From positions 8,813,817 to 8,877,816 of the forward strand of contig NC_087181.1 in NCBI RefSeq assembly GCF_035594125.1: a stretch of DNA of 64,000 nucleotides. The letters are read 5' to 3'. Origin of the DNA: Scylla paramamosain. Taxonomy: Eukaryota > Arthropoda > Malacostraca > Decapoda > Portunidae. This document shows positions 1 to 12,200 of this stretch, piece after piece. The translations under genes and the position numbers were made by a program. The number at the start of each line of letters is the position of its first letter. The stretch's first letter is position 1. The notes beneath the pieces were generated by a model. The model was given only the letters and a program-made list of their open reading frames with translations. It searched no databases and was not told the DNA's origin.

Positions 1-740
1 TGAAAACGATATCACTGATTTCGATGGAAGAATCTGTTGCTCTACGATGTTGTTTCCGCAACAATTCAGTTTGCAATGCAGTGAGGCGATCATGAATGAG
101 CTTACGAGTGTACTGAAAATCGCGTGGACGACATTTGACGTAGTCATCCATGTTGTAAATAGGACGCGGCGCACTGTGAAGAAATTCATATGGAAGACGC
201 TTGAAATGGGAAAATTCGTAGAGTGAATCGCTGAGTTTAGAGAACAGGCTAGCTGAGGAAGCCATTCGTCCCATGAGTGTTTTGCTTCTGTTAGGTAACG
301 CGAAACGTCAAGGATATTTTTATTACAACGTTGTACTTTGCCGTTTGAACTGGGCGAGTGAGGGACAATGTTACATTTCTTGCTATGAAATTCTTTATAA
401 ATCTGTGAGACAGCGTTATTGAATTCAGCGTCATTGCCAGATAAGAGGACACGAGGATGGTCATAAGGGCAAATTATGTTGTCAATGATCGCGCGACCAA
501 CAGAATTTGCAGTTTTGTCCTTGAGAGCAACGAGAATGGTGAAATGAGTGAAACTATCCACGCAATCAAGATACTGGTAACCGTTCTCTGTAACTGGAAA
601 TTTGAGCAAATCAACAGAGACTGAATTACAAGGGCTGAAACGATAGGATAAGGAAGTAAGGGACTGTCGTGAGCGAGGGATGGACGGTGTGAAGCACACT
701 GAGAGCAGAGGGCACAATGCTAAAAAATATCTTTCCTCAC
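1..740 (-). pseudogene. Ty3/Gypsy integrase core, catalytically dead
   Basis: Read on the minus strand, this is the catalytic core of a Ty3/Gypsy integrase, the enzyme that joins retrotransposon cDNA to host DNA. The first-Asp motif reads YLDCVDSFTHF (about 540-581). The second-Asp block reads LLSGNDAEF (about 424-450), where the family has a D-N-G order, so the catalytic Asp is replaced by Gly. The Glu block reads PHSPSSNGKVQRCNK (about 325-360), where the usual Glu of NGKVE is Gln. Two of the three DDE residues are therefore lost, although the fold-defining text (SPSSNGK, WDEWLPQLACSLNSAIHST) is readable. It continues left out of the window and lies downstream of the RNase H and RT remnants at 1015-2101. 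Identification is firm; activity is ruled out by the missing residues. Confidence 0.85.
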
Positions 741-742
741 AG

Positions 743-1027
743 TCAGCCAGAAATACGATAGTTTTCCTTGTGAGAGGCATCTGTCTCGACCTGGGTGTCC
801 TGGGTGGGGTGAGTCATGGATATGGTGAAGGATAATACTAACGACTGAGGTATCACGAGATGAGATAAACGTTCACTAAAATTGTCAATAGTGACATTAC
901 TCGACTTATACAAGAGACTGTCTTGCATGAAAAAAAACGTATCAGCAGATTCAAGGTAATATGCATCATTAGAAGAGAACTCGTCTAAATCATGATGTTT
1001 TTTTTTTATCTCATCTATGGTCGGCAT
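743..1027 (-). pseudogene. Gypsy RNase H-integrase linker and zinc-binding region
   Basis: This 94-residue open stretch lies between the RNase H end (ALSRNVAAI, about 1040-1075) and the integrase core. It reads DEIKKKHHDLDEFSSNDAYY near its start and then a run (SERLSHLVIPQSLV) matching the usual VERLVIPRSLV text that precedes the integrase HHCC zinc finger. The His-rich part (HDSPHPGHPGRD) is seen only after changing frame near 800, so a frameshift interrupts the finger. It is part of the pol polyprotein of the element covering 1-4602 and makes no sense as an independent gene. Confidence 0.7.
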
Positions 1028-1029
1028 GG

Positions 1030-1500
1030 CAGGATTCTCTGTGATGGCTCAGATAGCGGCAACATTGCGTGAGAGTGCATTGGCCACTGAGTTTGCCTTA
1101 CCGGGAATGTATGAAAATGTAAGATTGAATTCTTGAATCGTGAGTTGCCAGCAAATTGACATCTGAAGTTGTTGCCTTCGAAGGTTTCTGTGACAGCATA
1201 ATGTGGACATGAATTTTCTACCATAATATGAGTTGACGAAAATGGTGTAACGTCCAGATCACAGCGAGACTTTCATGCTTCGTGACGTCATAATTTTCTT
1301 CTGCCCTATTGAGAAGTCTGCTAGCAAGATGAAATCTTTCTTGAAATTAGGAAAAGCAAGGATTGGTGCTTGACACAAGGCAGTTTTGAGAAGATCAAAG
1401 GCATTTTTCTTCCTTTACAGACCAGATGAATGCAACATTTTGAGCAAATGAGTGGCAGGCTGAGCGATAAGACTGATTTTTTTTTATAAACTGGCGATAA
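1030..1500 (-). pseudogene. Gypsy RNase H domain remnant
   Basis: Minus-strand fragments in several frames read FYRQFIKK (thumb/connection), AFDLLKTALCQAPILAFPNF, DFILLADFS, ESLAVIWTLHHFRQL and finally YIPGKANSVANALSRN. These are the standard landmarks from the end of RT through RNase H in Ty3/Gypsy Pol, where RNase H removes the RNA strand during cDNA synthesis. Several frameshifts and a stop break the reading, and the first RNase H carboxylate region (LLADFS, normally TDAS-like) is altered. It is collinear with RT on the right and integrase on the left. Confidence 0.8.
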
Positions 1501-1519
1501 AATCCAGCAAGACCGATGC

Positions 1520-2101
1520 CTGATCTCATCGATATTAGTAGGTTAAGGGAAATTTTTCACAGCATTTACCTTGTCATCTAAAGTGTGGATACCATCTCTG
1601 TCCACTTTATTTCCAAGGAATTTGACTTGCTGTTTGAGAAATGAACATTTGCTGAGTTTGATTTTTAAACCAGCAGCTTGAAAGCATGACAGAATGAGAG
1701 ACAGTCTGTGAAAATGCTCTTGTAGATTCTTTGATGCAATGGTAACGTTGTCGAGGAAGCAGAAGACTCTATTACCTATGATGCCTGAGAGAATAGAATT
1801 CATCAATCTTTGAAACGTCAAAGGCGAGTTACATAAACCTTGAACCATGCGTTTGGACATGAATTGGCCAGAGGAGATAGTGAAGGCGGTGTATGGCCGT
1901 GAACTTTCCTTGAGTTCATCTTGAAAGAATCCTGAATGTAAATTTAGTGTGAGACTGAAGATCACCTAACCTCGGCATTAGATAAGGATCAGGAATATAA
2001 GATGCGTTTAATTTCCTGAAGTCGGCAACGACACGCCAATCGCCTTTTTTCATAGGAATGAGTAACAAAGGAGCATTGTGAGGAGAACAGACATGTTCCA
2101 C
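1520..2101 (-). pseudogene. Gypsy reverse transcriptase remnant
   Basis: The minus strand carries RT in two overlapping frames. The upstream part (about 1960-2101) reads APLLLIPMKKGDWRVVADFR and LNASYIPDPYLMPRLGDLQS, the finger/palm text of Gypsy RTs. The downstream part (1543-1965) reads GLCNSPLTFQRLMNSIL, then FCFLDNVTIAS, then LSKCSFLKQQVKFLGNKVDRDG. The catalytic box is FLDN where active enzymes have YLDD or FLDD, so the second Asp is Asn, and a frameshift near 1950 separates the halves. Both changes predict a dead enzyme. The collinear order RT, RNase H, integrase is the Ty3/Gypsy order rather than Copia. Confidence 0.88.
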
Positions 2102-2493
2102 AACATCCTAAAGCAACATACCTTGCACAGCTTCATCAAGCAGAACTCTACAGCTGTGTAGCACCCTGTAGCTGGGGTTGTAAGATGGAATGGACCCAGG
2201 CGTCAGAAGAAGTGTGTGATGATGTTTGTGTGGCCCAGAGGTTCGTCAGGGAGTGAGATAACATTCCTGAAAGAATTTAGGAGAGCGAGTAATTCTTGTT
2301 GAGATTCTGAGAAATCAAGTACAGATATGTGATCCTTCGTGATAGGCGGGAGCGAAGACATGTTATGACTGTCAGATGCAGATATATTATATACTGACAG
2401 AGAAAGAAAGTAAATCATCCAAGGTTGCAACTTTCTCAGAGTAAGGCAAGACTTCTCTGAGAAGCACACCTGCTTTGAGCTTGACAGGCATAG
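2102..2493 (-). pseudogene. Gypsy pol, segment N-terminal to RT
   Basis: Minus-strand reading gives MPVKLKAGVLLREVLPYSEK near 2430-2490, followed by YNISASDSHNMSSLPPITKD and SESQQELLALLNSFRNVISL, which leads into the RT start. This is the protease-to-RT spacer of the same Gypsy element; text of the form QQELLALLxxF lies just before RT in related elements. I could not recognise a protease active site (DTG/DSG). The reading stops at 2493, where a plus-strand DNA transposon copy begins, and element text resumes on the far side after 3650. Confidence 0.6.
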
Positions 2494-3650
2494 ATGCAAA
2501 TGAATAGAGACTCTACTGACAGCTCCTCCAAAAGCCTGAAAGCCGTACTTCTGTACAATGGAAACAAGTATCCATCTATGCCTCTTCTTCATTCTGTGCA
2601 TCTTAAGGAGGACTACAGCATTGTAAAGCTTCTACTGGAAACTTTGAATTACAACAAGCATGGCTGGGAAGTCATTTGAGACTTCAAGATGGTGGCTTTC
2701 TTAATGGGACTGCAAGAAGTTTTTACCAAGACTCCCTGTTTTCTTTGCCTTTGGGACAGTAGAGATAGAGCAGCACATTACCAGAGAAAGCACTGGCCTC
2801 CAAGGACTGACACTACAGTGGGAACACACAATACATAAACCATTGATGAATCCTCATAAGGTTTTGTTTCCTCCACTACACATCAAACTGGGTCTCATGA
2901 AACAGTTTGTTACAGCTCTTGGCAAGGAGTCTGCTGCTTTCAAATATCTTCAAGACTTCTTTCCTAATCTTTCAGAGGGAAAGGTGAAAGCTGGTATCTT
3001 CAATGGACCCCAAGTAAAGAAAATTATGGAGTGCTCAGAATTTCTACAGAAGCTCACAGAAAAGGAGAAAAAAGCTTGGGAGTGTTTTCTATAATACAGG
3101 GCTTTCTTGGCAATAACAAGGCTGATAATTATATGGAACTGGTTGAAGCTTTAGTAAAAAGTTATGGTGAGATGAGCTGCAGAATGTCTTTGAAGGTCCA
3201 TATCCTTGATTCTCACCTCGACAACTTCAAGTAGAATATTGAAGCATATTCAGAGAACCAAGGGAAGCGCTTACACCGAGATATAATGAGCTTTAAACAG
3301 AGATATCAAGGATTCTTCAATGAAAACATGATGGGAGACTACATTTGGGGGCTCATTTCGTGAAAGTGATTTGTTGTATTCACGCAAATCAAGAAAAAAC
3401 TCTTCATTTTTTCATCCTAAAAATTAGTTTCAGAAGTTTTAAAATCAATTTTTGTGTCATTTGAATTTTTTGTTTGTTTTCTGTCCAAAAGTGATGAAAA
3501 TGGTAAAATTTGGCTATTTTGGGGCAAAAATCATTCTAAAAGCCAGAAAAGTAAAGTTTGATGGAAATAATGGACATTTTCTATTGTTTTGCAATGAAAA
3601 GAGTTGGAAAATAACACATGCTTGTCAAAGACAAAAATTGTTACATAGTG
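2494..3650 (+). mobile_element. CACTA-ended DNA transposon, 5'-truncated copy
   Basis: Plus-strand translations are clearly alignable with the longer copy at 27223-28101: SLKAVLLYNGNKYPS, FPPLHIKLGLMKQFVTAL, SAAFKYLQDFF, KADNYMELVEALVKSYGEM, CRMSLKVHILDSHLDNFK. This copy keeps the CRMSL residues that the longer copy lacks. It has several frameshifts (for example near 2680 and 3090) and begins in mid-gene. Its right end is ATTGTTACATAGTG (3637-3650), the same terminus as the other copy. It sits inside the minus-strand Gypsy element, so it is the younger insertion. The protein family is one I know as repeated and uncharacterised in aphids, Hydra and other invertebrates; a transposase role is inferred. 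Confidence 0.75.
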
Positions 3651-3654
3651 TAAT

Positions 3655-4602
3655 GCCTGCATACTTGCAAGAAATTACCTACCCTTTTGTAGAAGAAACA
3701 GAATGCATCAGGGTTGAATGAGTGTCTTCCTGAGCTATCAAGAACAATCTTACACTGCAAGGCAGCTTGCAACGGATGCAAGTGATATTTCTTGATCTCG
3801 ATTTCGATCGAGTGTACAGATAACTAGGCGAAGGAGATGTAATAGTATAACGTCTATGAGAAGGTGAAGAACAAGAAAGTGGGTAATGAGGTAAAATGAA
3901 AGAGACAGGTGAAGAGGCATCAAGTACCTGAACAGGCTTAGAGATGGGAAGAGGACGCTTATCAGATATGACTTTGCAGACATCATATATGCAATCTGTT
4001 TAGTTGAATTCGATTTCACTTGCGACCTGAAAATTGGGAGCATCAAGGAAAGTGGTGAACAAGAGATAAGCTATTAGTCCTTTTAACTCTTCCTTTGACA
4101 GTGAATCACCAGTAAACCAATTTGAATCTTGGAACTGACCGATCATTTCCGAGCTTAGAGAGGAATCAATGTTTTCTGCCTTGTAAGAATTAGTTTGTGA
4201 GCGGACGTGCTGTGATATATTTTGAGAGTTTGAGGAGAGAATGGGTGGCTCCAAGCTTTGAATGACTATGGAAATTATTTCTGAGGTGAGTGGTGAAGTC
4301 ATCAAAGGTAGTGAGAGAAGCGAATTTATCTAACTGGTCAACAGGCCAACGGGACTTGGGGTCTCGTGACAGATACGTGATTTCAAAGTGGATATTCTCT
4401 CCTTATCAGATGTGGCTGAACGTCCGGTATATTCCTCTTCAATTCTCTGAATAAACTGATGAACGGTTTCTTTGCCAGCTCCATAAGAATTTGGAAGTTC
4501 ATGAGATTCATGAATAAAGGTGATGTTAGGTATCATGGTGTTTTCAGTAGACATTATGGCAGGTAGTGATGAAGATAGTGCAGACTGTGACTGTGTTTTC
4601 AT
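3655..4602 (-). pseudogene. Gypsy Gag remnant
   Basis: The minus strand reads a degenerate Gag. An ATG-started 90-residue stretch (4330-4602) contains ELPNSYGAGKETVHQFIQRI and ATSDKERISTLKSRI; a frame change then gives WPVDQLDKFASLTTFDDFTT and a 101-residue stretch ending KEELKGLIAYLLFTTFLDAP. Towards 3750-3860 an Arg/Ser-rich text (YTRSKSRSRN) is followed by CIRCK, possibly a broken nucleocapsid knuckle. Gag would form the particle that packages the element RNA. Position upstream of RT on the same strand, and text of the kind seen in Gypsy Gags (FIQRIEEEY, STLKSRI), support the call; homology is weaker than for pol. Confidence 0.6.
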
Positions 4603-4735
4603 GAGTCGTGAATCGCACAGAGAATCAAATGAAGAACATACTCAAAAATGTGAAACAAACAGAATAGCACACAATATGATAACACAAACAACAATAAATA
4701 ATAATGAAGGACCGAAGAGAATAATATATACACTG

Positions 4736-4826
4736 ATAGACAGACAGACAGATAGGCAGGAGACGAATAGGCAGACAGACAGTCAGACAAACAGATAGAT
4801 AGATAGAAAGATAGATAGATAGACAT
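4736..4826. repeat. GACA/GATA tetranucleotide microsatellite
   Basis: Imperfect GACA, GGCA and GATA units occur just left of repeat B. The same GACAGATAGGCAGACAGACA text also occurs at 6640-6660 and 7848-7865 in front of the other B copies, so it travels with repeat B rather than arising independently. Confidence 0.85.
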
Positions 4827-5220
4827 CGCTTAATATCAGAAGAAAGAAGAGTGGAAAGGACAAGAAAAATCAGAAGCAGATGGAATACTTAAATTTGACG
4901 GTGATGAAGTGACGACCTGATGACTGGGAAGACCACAGGTGGGAGCAGACCTTGACAGATGATCTTGGGTGAGTCTGGGCAGTGAGAAGGCGGCAGGGGC
5001 GGTGGGGGGATGGGGCGTGAGTGGCAGCAGACAGACGCGGTGACCCAGTGTGTACTGCGACCTGGGAAGATTACGAGATGAGACGTGAGCGCGAGTACTC
5101 GGATGGAAGAGAGTGGGGCATGAGGGGTGGCTCAGGGAAGGAGCCAAAGGACACCCACACCTTAGGAAGAAGAAGAAACGGCGACCAGATGAGGTGAAGA
5201 GGAGCCGCGTGATGAACAGG
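4827..5220. repeat. Repeat B, copy 1
   Basis: GC-richer unnamed repeat shared with 6690-7130 and 7895-8046. Shared landmarks are CTTAATA-CAGAAGAA, AGTGGAAAG-ACAAGAA, GGATACTTAAA-like text, GATGACCTTGG-like text, and GGAGCCAAAGGACACCCA (near 5138). On the minus strand all copies contain a Pro/Ser-rich reading with CGCPLAPS or YGCPLAPS. It lies immediately upstream of the Gypsy Gag on that strand, so it could be leader or LTR sequence of that element, but no matching 3' copy is inside the window. It is cut on the right by LINE-A. Confidence 0.55.
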
Positions 5221-6065
<845 letters not shown>

Positions 6066-6076
6066 TCATTTCATAT

Positions 6077-6625
6077 TCCATTCCACATGCGGTGTGTTCA
6101 TATATTCATCCCATCTGTGCCCATGGCCTGCCACTCTTTTCTATTTTTAAACTCTCTCCTCCTTTTCTCCCTCTCAATGGAATTCACACTTTCCTTCCAG
6201 TCCTTAGGGAAAACATACCCTCCCTTCACTTCTGAGTCTTTCTCCCTGGTAATTGATCAAAATAATGACTGCTATCATTGGTCAATTCACCCCATTTCCT
6301 GGCATCTCATTGGTCATTTCTTCACCCTAAAAGCTGTATCGTGATCCACTTCTCTCACATGCCCACATGCGCAGCTAGAGGCAGTCCAGTCCGAGAGAGT
6401 CTTCCGAGAGAGTCACTCTTGTCTTAAGAGAGTCTGCACAGTTCACGAGTAGTCCAGCTACTCGTTTAGAGAGAGAGCACACGTTCAGTCGTCACGTCTG
6501 TAATCAACTGTGCCTCGTATCACGCGTGTACATTCTTCTACTCGCACACATTAAAAATATCAACCACTACCCACGACCTCCACGCTATCAACAAAATCAA
6601 GTTAATACCCAGTCATACAGAGCAG
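6077..6625 (+). repeat. Repeat A, left inverted arm (LTR-like)
   Basis: Unnamed repeat whose reverse complement is found at 7386-7835 plus 8046-8187. Landmarks: CACATGCGGTGTGTTCATAT (6085), TTCCAGTCCTTAGGGAAA (near 6195), two inverted CCAAT boxes (ATTGGTCAAT, CATTGGTCATT, 6275-6320), AGCTGTATCGTGATCCA (6330), and CACGACCTCCACGCTA near 6575. The other arm adds an ATAAATAG TATA-like box at the position equivalent to about 6355. CCAAT plus TATA, followed by poly(A)-signal-like ATTAAA, resembles the U3-R order of an LTR. No coding text was seen. Confidence 0.6.
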
Positions 6626-7130
6626 ACGGAAGGAGACAGATAGGCAGACAGACAGATATGGAGTTAGATAACTAGACAGATAGGCACCACTTAATAGCAG
6701 AAGAAGGAAAAGTGGAAAGACAAGAATAATCTGAATCAGACTGGATACTTAAACTGTGGTGATGAAGGGACAGCAGATAACTGGTGGAACATGGTTGGGA
6801 GTAGGCATGGGGAGATGACCTTGGACGAGTTCTGGTAGTAAGAAGGTGGTGATAGCGGTCCAGGAAGATTATCAATGAGGCTTGGACGTGAACACTGGGG
6901 TGGAGAGGGTGGTAGGTGAGGGTGGCTCGGGGAAGGAGCCAAAGGACACCCATATCTCGGGAAGCAGGAACGGCGACCAGCGAAGAGGAGCGGCGGAGGA
7001 GCAGGAGCAGGCGGCGACAGATGTGGCCACAGGAACGAGTCAGGAGCTGCGGAGACGAGGCGGGAGCGGCCAGGAGAGAAAAAGTACGCGAGGTTTGTGG
7101 TGACCCAGAATTTGAGCATGATAAGAAATA
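6626..7130. repeat. Repeat B, copy 2
   Basis: Second and longest B copy. It begins with the GACA/GATA tract, then CACCACTTAATAGCAGAAG, CAGACTGGATACTTAAACTG (6738) and GGAGCCAAAGGACACCCA (near 6936). Near its right end it contains GTGGTGACCCAGAATTTGAG (about 7097), similar to text found just inside some Gypsy LTRs; this is suggestive only. Opposite-strand open frames (6672-7119) are Pro/Ser-rich and probably not genes. Confidence 0.55.
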
Positions 7131-7385
7131 ACGCCTCGCAACTTGTTTGCGATGGGGGCGTGATATTCGTGTCTCAGCTTGTACTGGATTTATGAGAGAG
7201 TCGAAAGTTCGTGTGTCTTCGATCGCACAACAACACTGTCACCACTGTTTCGATGCTTACTGCTACCACTGTATTGATAAGATTTTGCTGCCTTGTTTGA
7301 CTGATGTTGACCACACTAACTTAGATGTTGTGATACTTGCCGCCTCTGATGATGATGCTTGGTGTGGTGGTGACTGCTCTAGATG
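7131..7385. other. Unassigned spacer between repeats B and A
   Basis: Moderately GC-rich unique sequence. The plus-strand 79-residue frame has no recognisable motif. It forms the loop side of the inverted A arms. Confidence 0.4.
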
Positions 7386-7835
7386 ACTGGATATTAGCTT
7401 GATTTCGTTCGTAGCGTGGAGGTCGTGGGTGGTGGTTGATATTGTTGATGTGTGTGTGAATAAAAGACACAATTTATAAGAGCTCTTCTTCATTTAATAA
7501 TGGAAAGAATGTACATGCATGACACGAAACACATTTGATTACAGACATGACGACTGATCGTGCGCTCTCTCTCTCACAACTAATATGAACCGGGCTGCTC
7601 GTGAACTGATGATGAACTGAGCACTCTCTCAAGACAAGACTAACTTCTCTTGGAAGACTCTCTCGGACTGGACTAACTCTAGCTACGCATGTGGGATCTA
7701 TTTATGTGATAGAAATGGATCACGATACAGCTTTTTGGGTGAAGAAATGACTAATAATATGCCATGGAATGAGATGAATTGACCAATGACAGCAGTAGTT
7801 ATTTTGGCCAATTACCAGGGAAAAAGAAGCAAAGA
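7386..7835 (-). repeat. Repeat A, right inverted arm, main part
   Basis: Reverse-complement copy of 6220-6625. Read on the minus strand it gives the CCAAT-like pair, AGCTGTATCGTGATCCATTT, the TATA-like ATAAATAG, then GTCCGAGAGAGTCTTCC and the CACGACCTCCACGCTA landmark. On the plus strand it carries AATAAA (7459). The left half of the same arm is displaced to 8046-8187 by a B fragment. Confidence 0.6.
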
Positions 7836-8046
7836 CGAAAGGAGACGGATAGGCAGACAGACAGATATGGAGTTAGATAACTAGACAGATAAACACCACT
7901 TAATAGCAAAAGAAAGAAAAGTGGAAAGACAAGAATAATCTGAATCAGACTGGATACTTAAACTGTGGTGATGAAGGGACAGCAGATAACTGGTGGAACA
8001 TGGCTGGGAGTAGGCATGGGGAGATGACCTTGGACGAGTCCTGGTT
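7836..8046. repeat. Repeat B, copy 3, inserted in repeat A
   Basis: Aligns with the start of B copy 2: same GACA/GATA tract, CAGACTGGATACTTAAACTG, and GGGGAGATGACCTTGGACGA (near 8017). It interrupts the right A arm exactly where the left arm is continuous (equivalent to about 6218), so B entered an existing A copy. Confidence 0.6.
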
Positions 8047-8187
8047 AGGTAGGTGGTTTCCCTAAGGACTGGAAGGAAGGTGCGAATTCCTTTGAGAGAG
8101 AGAGAAGGAGGAGAGAGGTTAAAATTAGAATAGACTGGCTGGCCATGGTCACACGTGGGATGAATATATGAACACACCGCATGTGGA
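8046..8187 (-). repeat. Repeat A, right inverted arm, distal part
   Basis: Minus-strand reading gives the CACATGCGGTGTGTTCATAT landmark and TTCCAGTCCTTAGGGAAA, matching 6080-6217 in reverse. It completes the inverted arm separated by B copy 3. Confidence 0.6.
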
Positions 8188-8868
8188 GTGCAATACGAAA
8201 AGATAGAGAGAGAGAGAATTTTGATTGATGAAACGATCAAACACAAACATTTGCCTGTACATTCATTAAAAAAAAAAAAAAAATCAAAACGGTGAGGTGC
8301 ACGACAGTGTTTGCCCGTCAAGCTGTGCCTCACTGGGGACAGTTCTACAGGAAATGGAAGGAAGTAGGAGCTGATGGCCTTAAGGGAATATGTTTTAAGT
8401 ACGGAAGAGAGGAGAAAGAGGAAGAGGAGGAGGTAGGAAACATAAACGTTTTTAGAGCGTGAGATTAAGTATAGAGATGGTACTAGGCAAGAAGTCCTGT
8501 GTGTGTGGGAGTTGGCAGATGGAGAAAGAGGAACAATATCTCTTAAATTCTTTCCTCAGAGCTTCATCAAAATACTTACTACAGAAACCTACCTGTCATG
8601 ACTCCCTCTTACGCTATACTCTCCCTTCGACTCTGTCCACAACCAGAGCCTTCAGTCTGCCGGCGAGGGCCTCACACACGCTCTTTTGGATCACCTTTCT
8701 GCCCTCGCCTCCTCCTGTAAATAAGGAAGAAATTAAAGTGTGGCACTCAGCGTACCTGTGATGCGCAGCGGGCGTCACAAGTGCTGTGAGTCAAGGTGCC
8801 TCTTTGTCTTTGATTACCTAGAGTGGAGATGAAAAATGTCAATGTCTGCCTTCCTTCTCGAAAGTGTG

Positions 8869-8869
<1 letters not shown>
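8188..8869. other. No gene recognised
   Basis: A 15-bp A-run near 8267, a short GA-rich stretch (8400-8445) and a 100-residue plus-strand frame (8459-8761) without motifs. Nothing else can be supported. Confidence 0.5.

Positions 8870-8958
<89 letters not shown>
8870..8958. repeat. (CT)n microsatellite
   Basis: About 44 pure CT units; polypyrimidine on this strand. Confidence 0.98.
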
Positions 8959-8962
<4 letters not shown>

Positions 8963-9065
8963 AAGGAGGCTTTGACTTGTTCAGAAAATGAAACGTTTTA
9001 AGAAATCATTTAAAAGTAAAGAAAGCATATCTAAATTTCATATTCAGAGGGTACAAAAGACTAGA

Positions 9066-9246
<181 letters not shown>

Positions 9247-12200
9247 AGGAGGCAGTAGGCACCTGCCGAAACGACAATTACTCCCAGTGAGGTCTAAAGC
9301 ATTGGATCAGGGGGTGCTGTGAACTTATCATTAAACCAACCTGTGACCTAACTGAACGTTTCCCTTTATATCTCACAACACAAGGGGGCAGTCACAGCCT
9401 GCCCTCTAAAGACAACTTTCTTCCTTCACACAAAACTACAAGCACCTAATTACACACACACCTTTCACTCAAAATTGAAAATTATTATGGCGGCTCTACA
9501 CCAGCCTTGCGATTCCTTAATGTCCACAAATATCCCTAGGTCAGACTACTCTTCTGCTCTCGAATCTATGTGTCTCGACACTTCACTCAATTTTTTCTTC
9601 ATTGACTTCTGCAACATTCGCGGTCTTAGATATAATTTTCAATCTATGGAACACTACCTCTCCTCTACTAAACTTCGTCTTCTTTTCCTCACTGAAACAC
9701 AGGTATCTCAGGCTACTGACAGCAGCCCCTTTTCTGTTCTCTCCTACTTTCTCTATTCTCATTTTCAATCCAAAGCTGGATGTGTTTATGTGCGCAGTGA
9801 CTTGACCTGCTCTCGTACCCACGCTCTTGAATCTCCCGAGTTTTCCACCATCTTGCTACGACTACAGAATCACTCTAAAACTATTTTTTTTTCTGTTCTG
9901 TATACCCCTCACCTAACTCCTCTGACTATAAGAAATTCTTTGACTACTTCCAAAGTGGAGCTCATTCTGACTCCCTTTTGCGGAGATTGTTCGAGACTTC
10001 AATGCTCACCAACAGCTTTGGCTTTCCTCTCACTTAACTGACCATCCTGGTGAACTAGTCTTCAACTTTGCTATCCTTCACGACCTAGAGCAATTGGTAA
10101 AACACTCTACTCGAATACCTGACCGTCTTGGAGATATGCCCAACATTCTTGACCTTTTCGTCACCACTAATCCTTCTGTTTATGATGTTAACCTCTCTTC
10201 CCCGTGGGCTCCTCCGATCACACTTTCATATCTGTATCTTGTCCTATCTCTCCAATCCCTCTTCAGAATCACCCTAAGTGGAGGTGCCTCTGCCGTTTCG
10301 CCTATGCTAGTTGAGGAGACCTGAGGAGGCATTTTGCTGATTTTCCTTGGAATAACTACTGCTTCCATATCAGAGACCCGTCTCTGTGTGCCGAGCGCAT
10401 AACAGAGATGATAGTGTATGGCATGGAGGCATACATTCTTCACTCTTTTTCTCGACCTAAAATTTCCAAACCTTGGTTTGACACAGACTGTTTTGGTGCT
10501 ATACATGATAGAGAGGTGGCCCACAAAAGGTACTTGAGCCTTTCATCACCAGAATCTCATGCACTTCTTATTTCTATCCGGAATCATACGAAGTCTGTTC
10601 TCCAACTAGCCAAAAACTCTTTCATTAATAGAAAGTGTCAAAATCTTTCAAGATATAACTCTCCTCGTGTTTTTTTTTTTTTTTTTTGCACCTAAAACAC
10701 CTCCAATAACTTTCCATTTTCTTCTTTCCCTCCTTTATTTCAACCAGATGGTACCACTGCTATCACATCTACAGTATCTCTAAAGCTGAATTCCTTGCTC
10801 AAACCTTTGCCAAAAACTCCACCTTGGACGATTCAGGGCTTGTTCCTCCTTCTCCTTTATTCTCTGACTACTTCGTGCTACCTATTAAAGTTCTTCTCAG
10901 TGATGTTTTCCACGTCTTCGCTAGCCTAAACCCCCTGAAGGCTTATGGACCTGATGGGGGTCCCTCCTATTGTTCTTCGAAACTATGCCTGCACCTTGCC
11001 TGGTCAAACTCTTTCAGCTCTGTCTGTCAGCATCTACCTTTCCTTCATGCTGGAAGTTTACCTACATTCAGCCTGTTCCTAAAAAGGGTGACCGTTCTAA
11101 TCCCTCAAACTATTGCTTTAATTTCCTGCCCATCTAAAGTTTTTTAATCTATCCTCAACAAGAAGATTCTTAAACATCTATCATTTCACAACGTTGTATC
11201 TGATCGCCAGTATTTGTTCCGTCAAGGCCGCTCTACTGGTGATCTGGCTTTTCTTACCGAGTATTGGTCATCTCTTTTAGAGATTTTAGTGAAACATTTG
11301 TTGTTGCCTTAGACATATTAAAAGCTTTTGATAGAGTCTGACTTTGATTTCCAAACTACCCTTCTATCCTTCTATCCTTCTCTCTACAACTTAATCTCGA
11401 GCTTCGTTTCCGTCCGTTCTATTGCTGCTGTGGTGGACGGTCACTGGTTTTTCCTCCTAAATCCATTAACAGTGGTGTTCCTCAGGATTCCGTCCTGTAA
11501 CCCACTCTCTTCCTATATTCATCAATGATCTTCTAAACCAAACTTCTTTTCCTATCCACTGCTACGCTGATGATACCAACCTGCACTTTTCCATGTCTTT
11601 TCGTAGACGTCCAAACCTTCAGGAAGTAAACAATTCACGCAGGGAAGCCACAGAACGCCTGACTTCTGATCTATCTAAAATTTCTGATTGTGGCAGAGCA
11701 AACTTGGTAATGTTCAGTGCCTCAAAAACTCAATTCCTCCATCTATCAACTCAACACAAAATTCCAGACAATTATCCCCTCTTCTTTGATGACACTCAAC
11801 TGTCCTCTTCTACACTGAACATCCATGGTCTGTCCTTTTCTTATAATCTAAACTGGAAACTTCACATTTCATCTCTAGTTAAAACAGTTTCTATGAAGTT
11901 AGGCGTTCTGAAACGTCTCCGCCAGTTTCTCTCACTCATTCAGATGCTATCTCTGTACAAGGGCCTTATCCGTCCATGTATGGAGTATGCTTCACATGTC
12001 TGGGGAGTTCCACTCATTCCGCTTTTCTAGACAAGGTGGAATCATAAGTTTTTCGTATCAACTCCTCTCCTCTAACTAACAGTCTTCAGCCTCTTTCTCA
12101 TCGCCGTAACGTTGCATCTCTTGCTATCATCTACAGCTAATTTCTACAGCTAGCTTTTCCATGCTAACTGCTATTCAGATCTTGCTAATTGCATGCCTCC

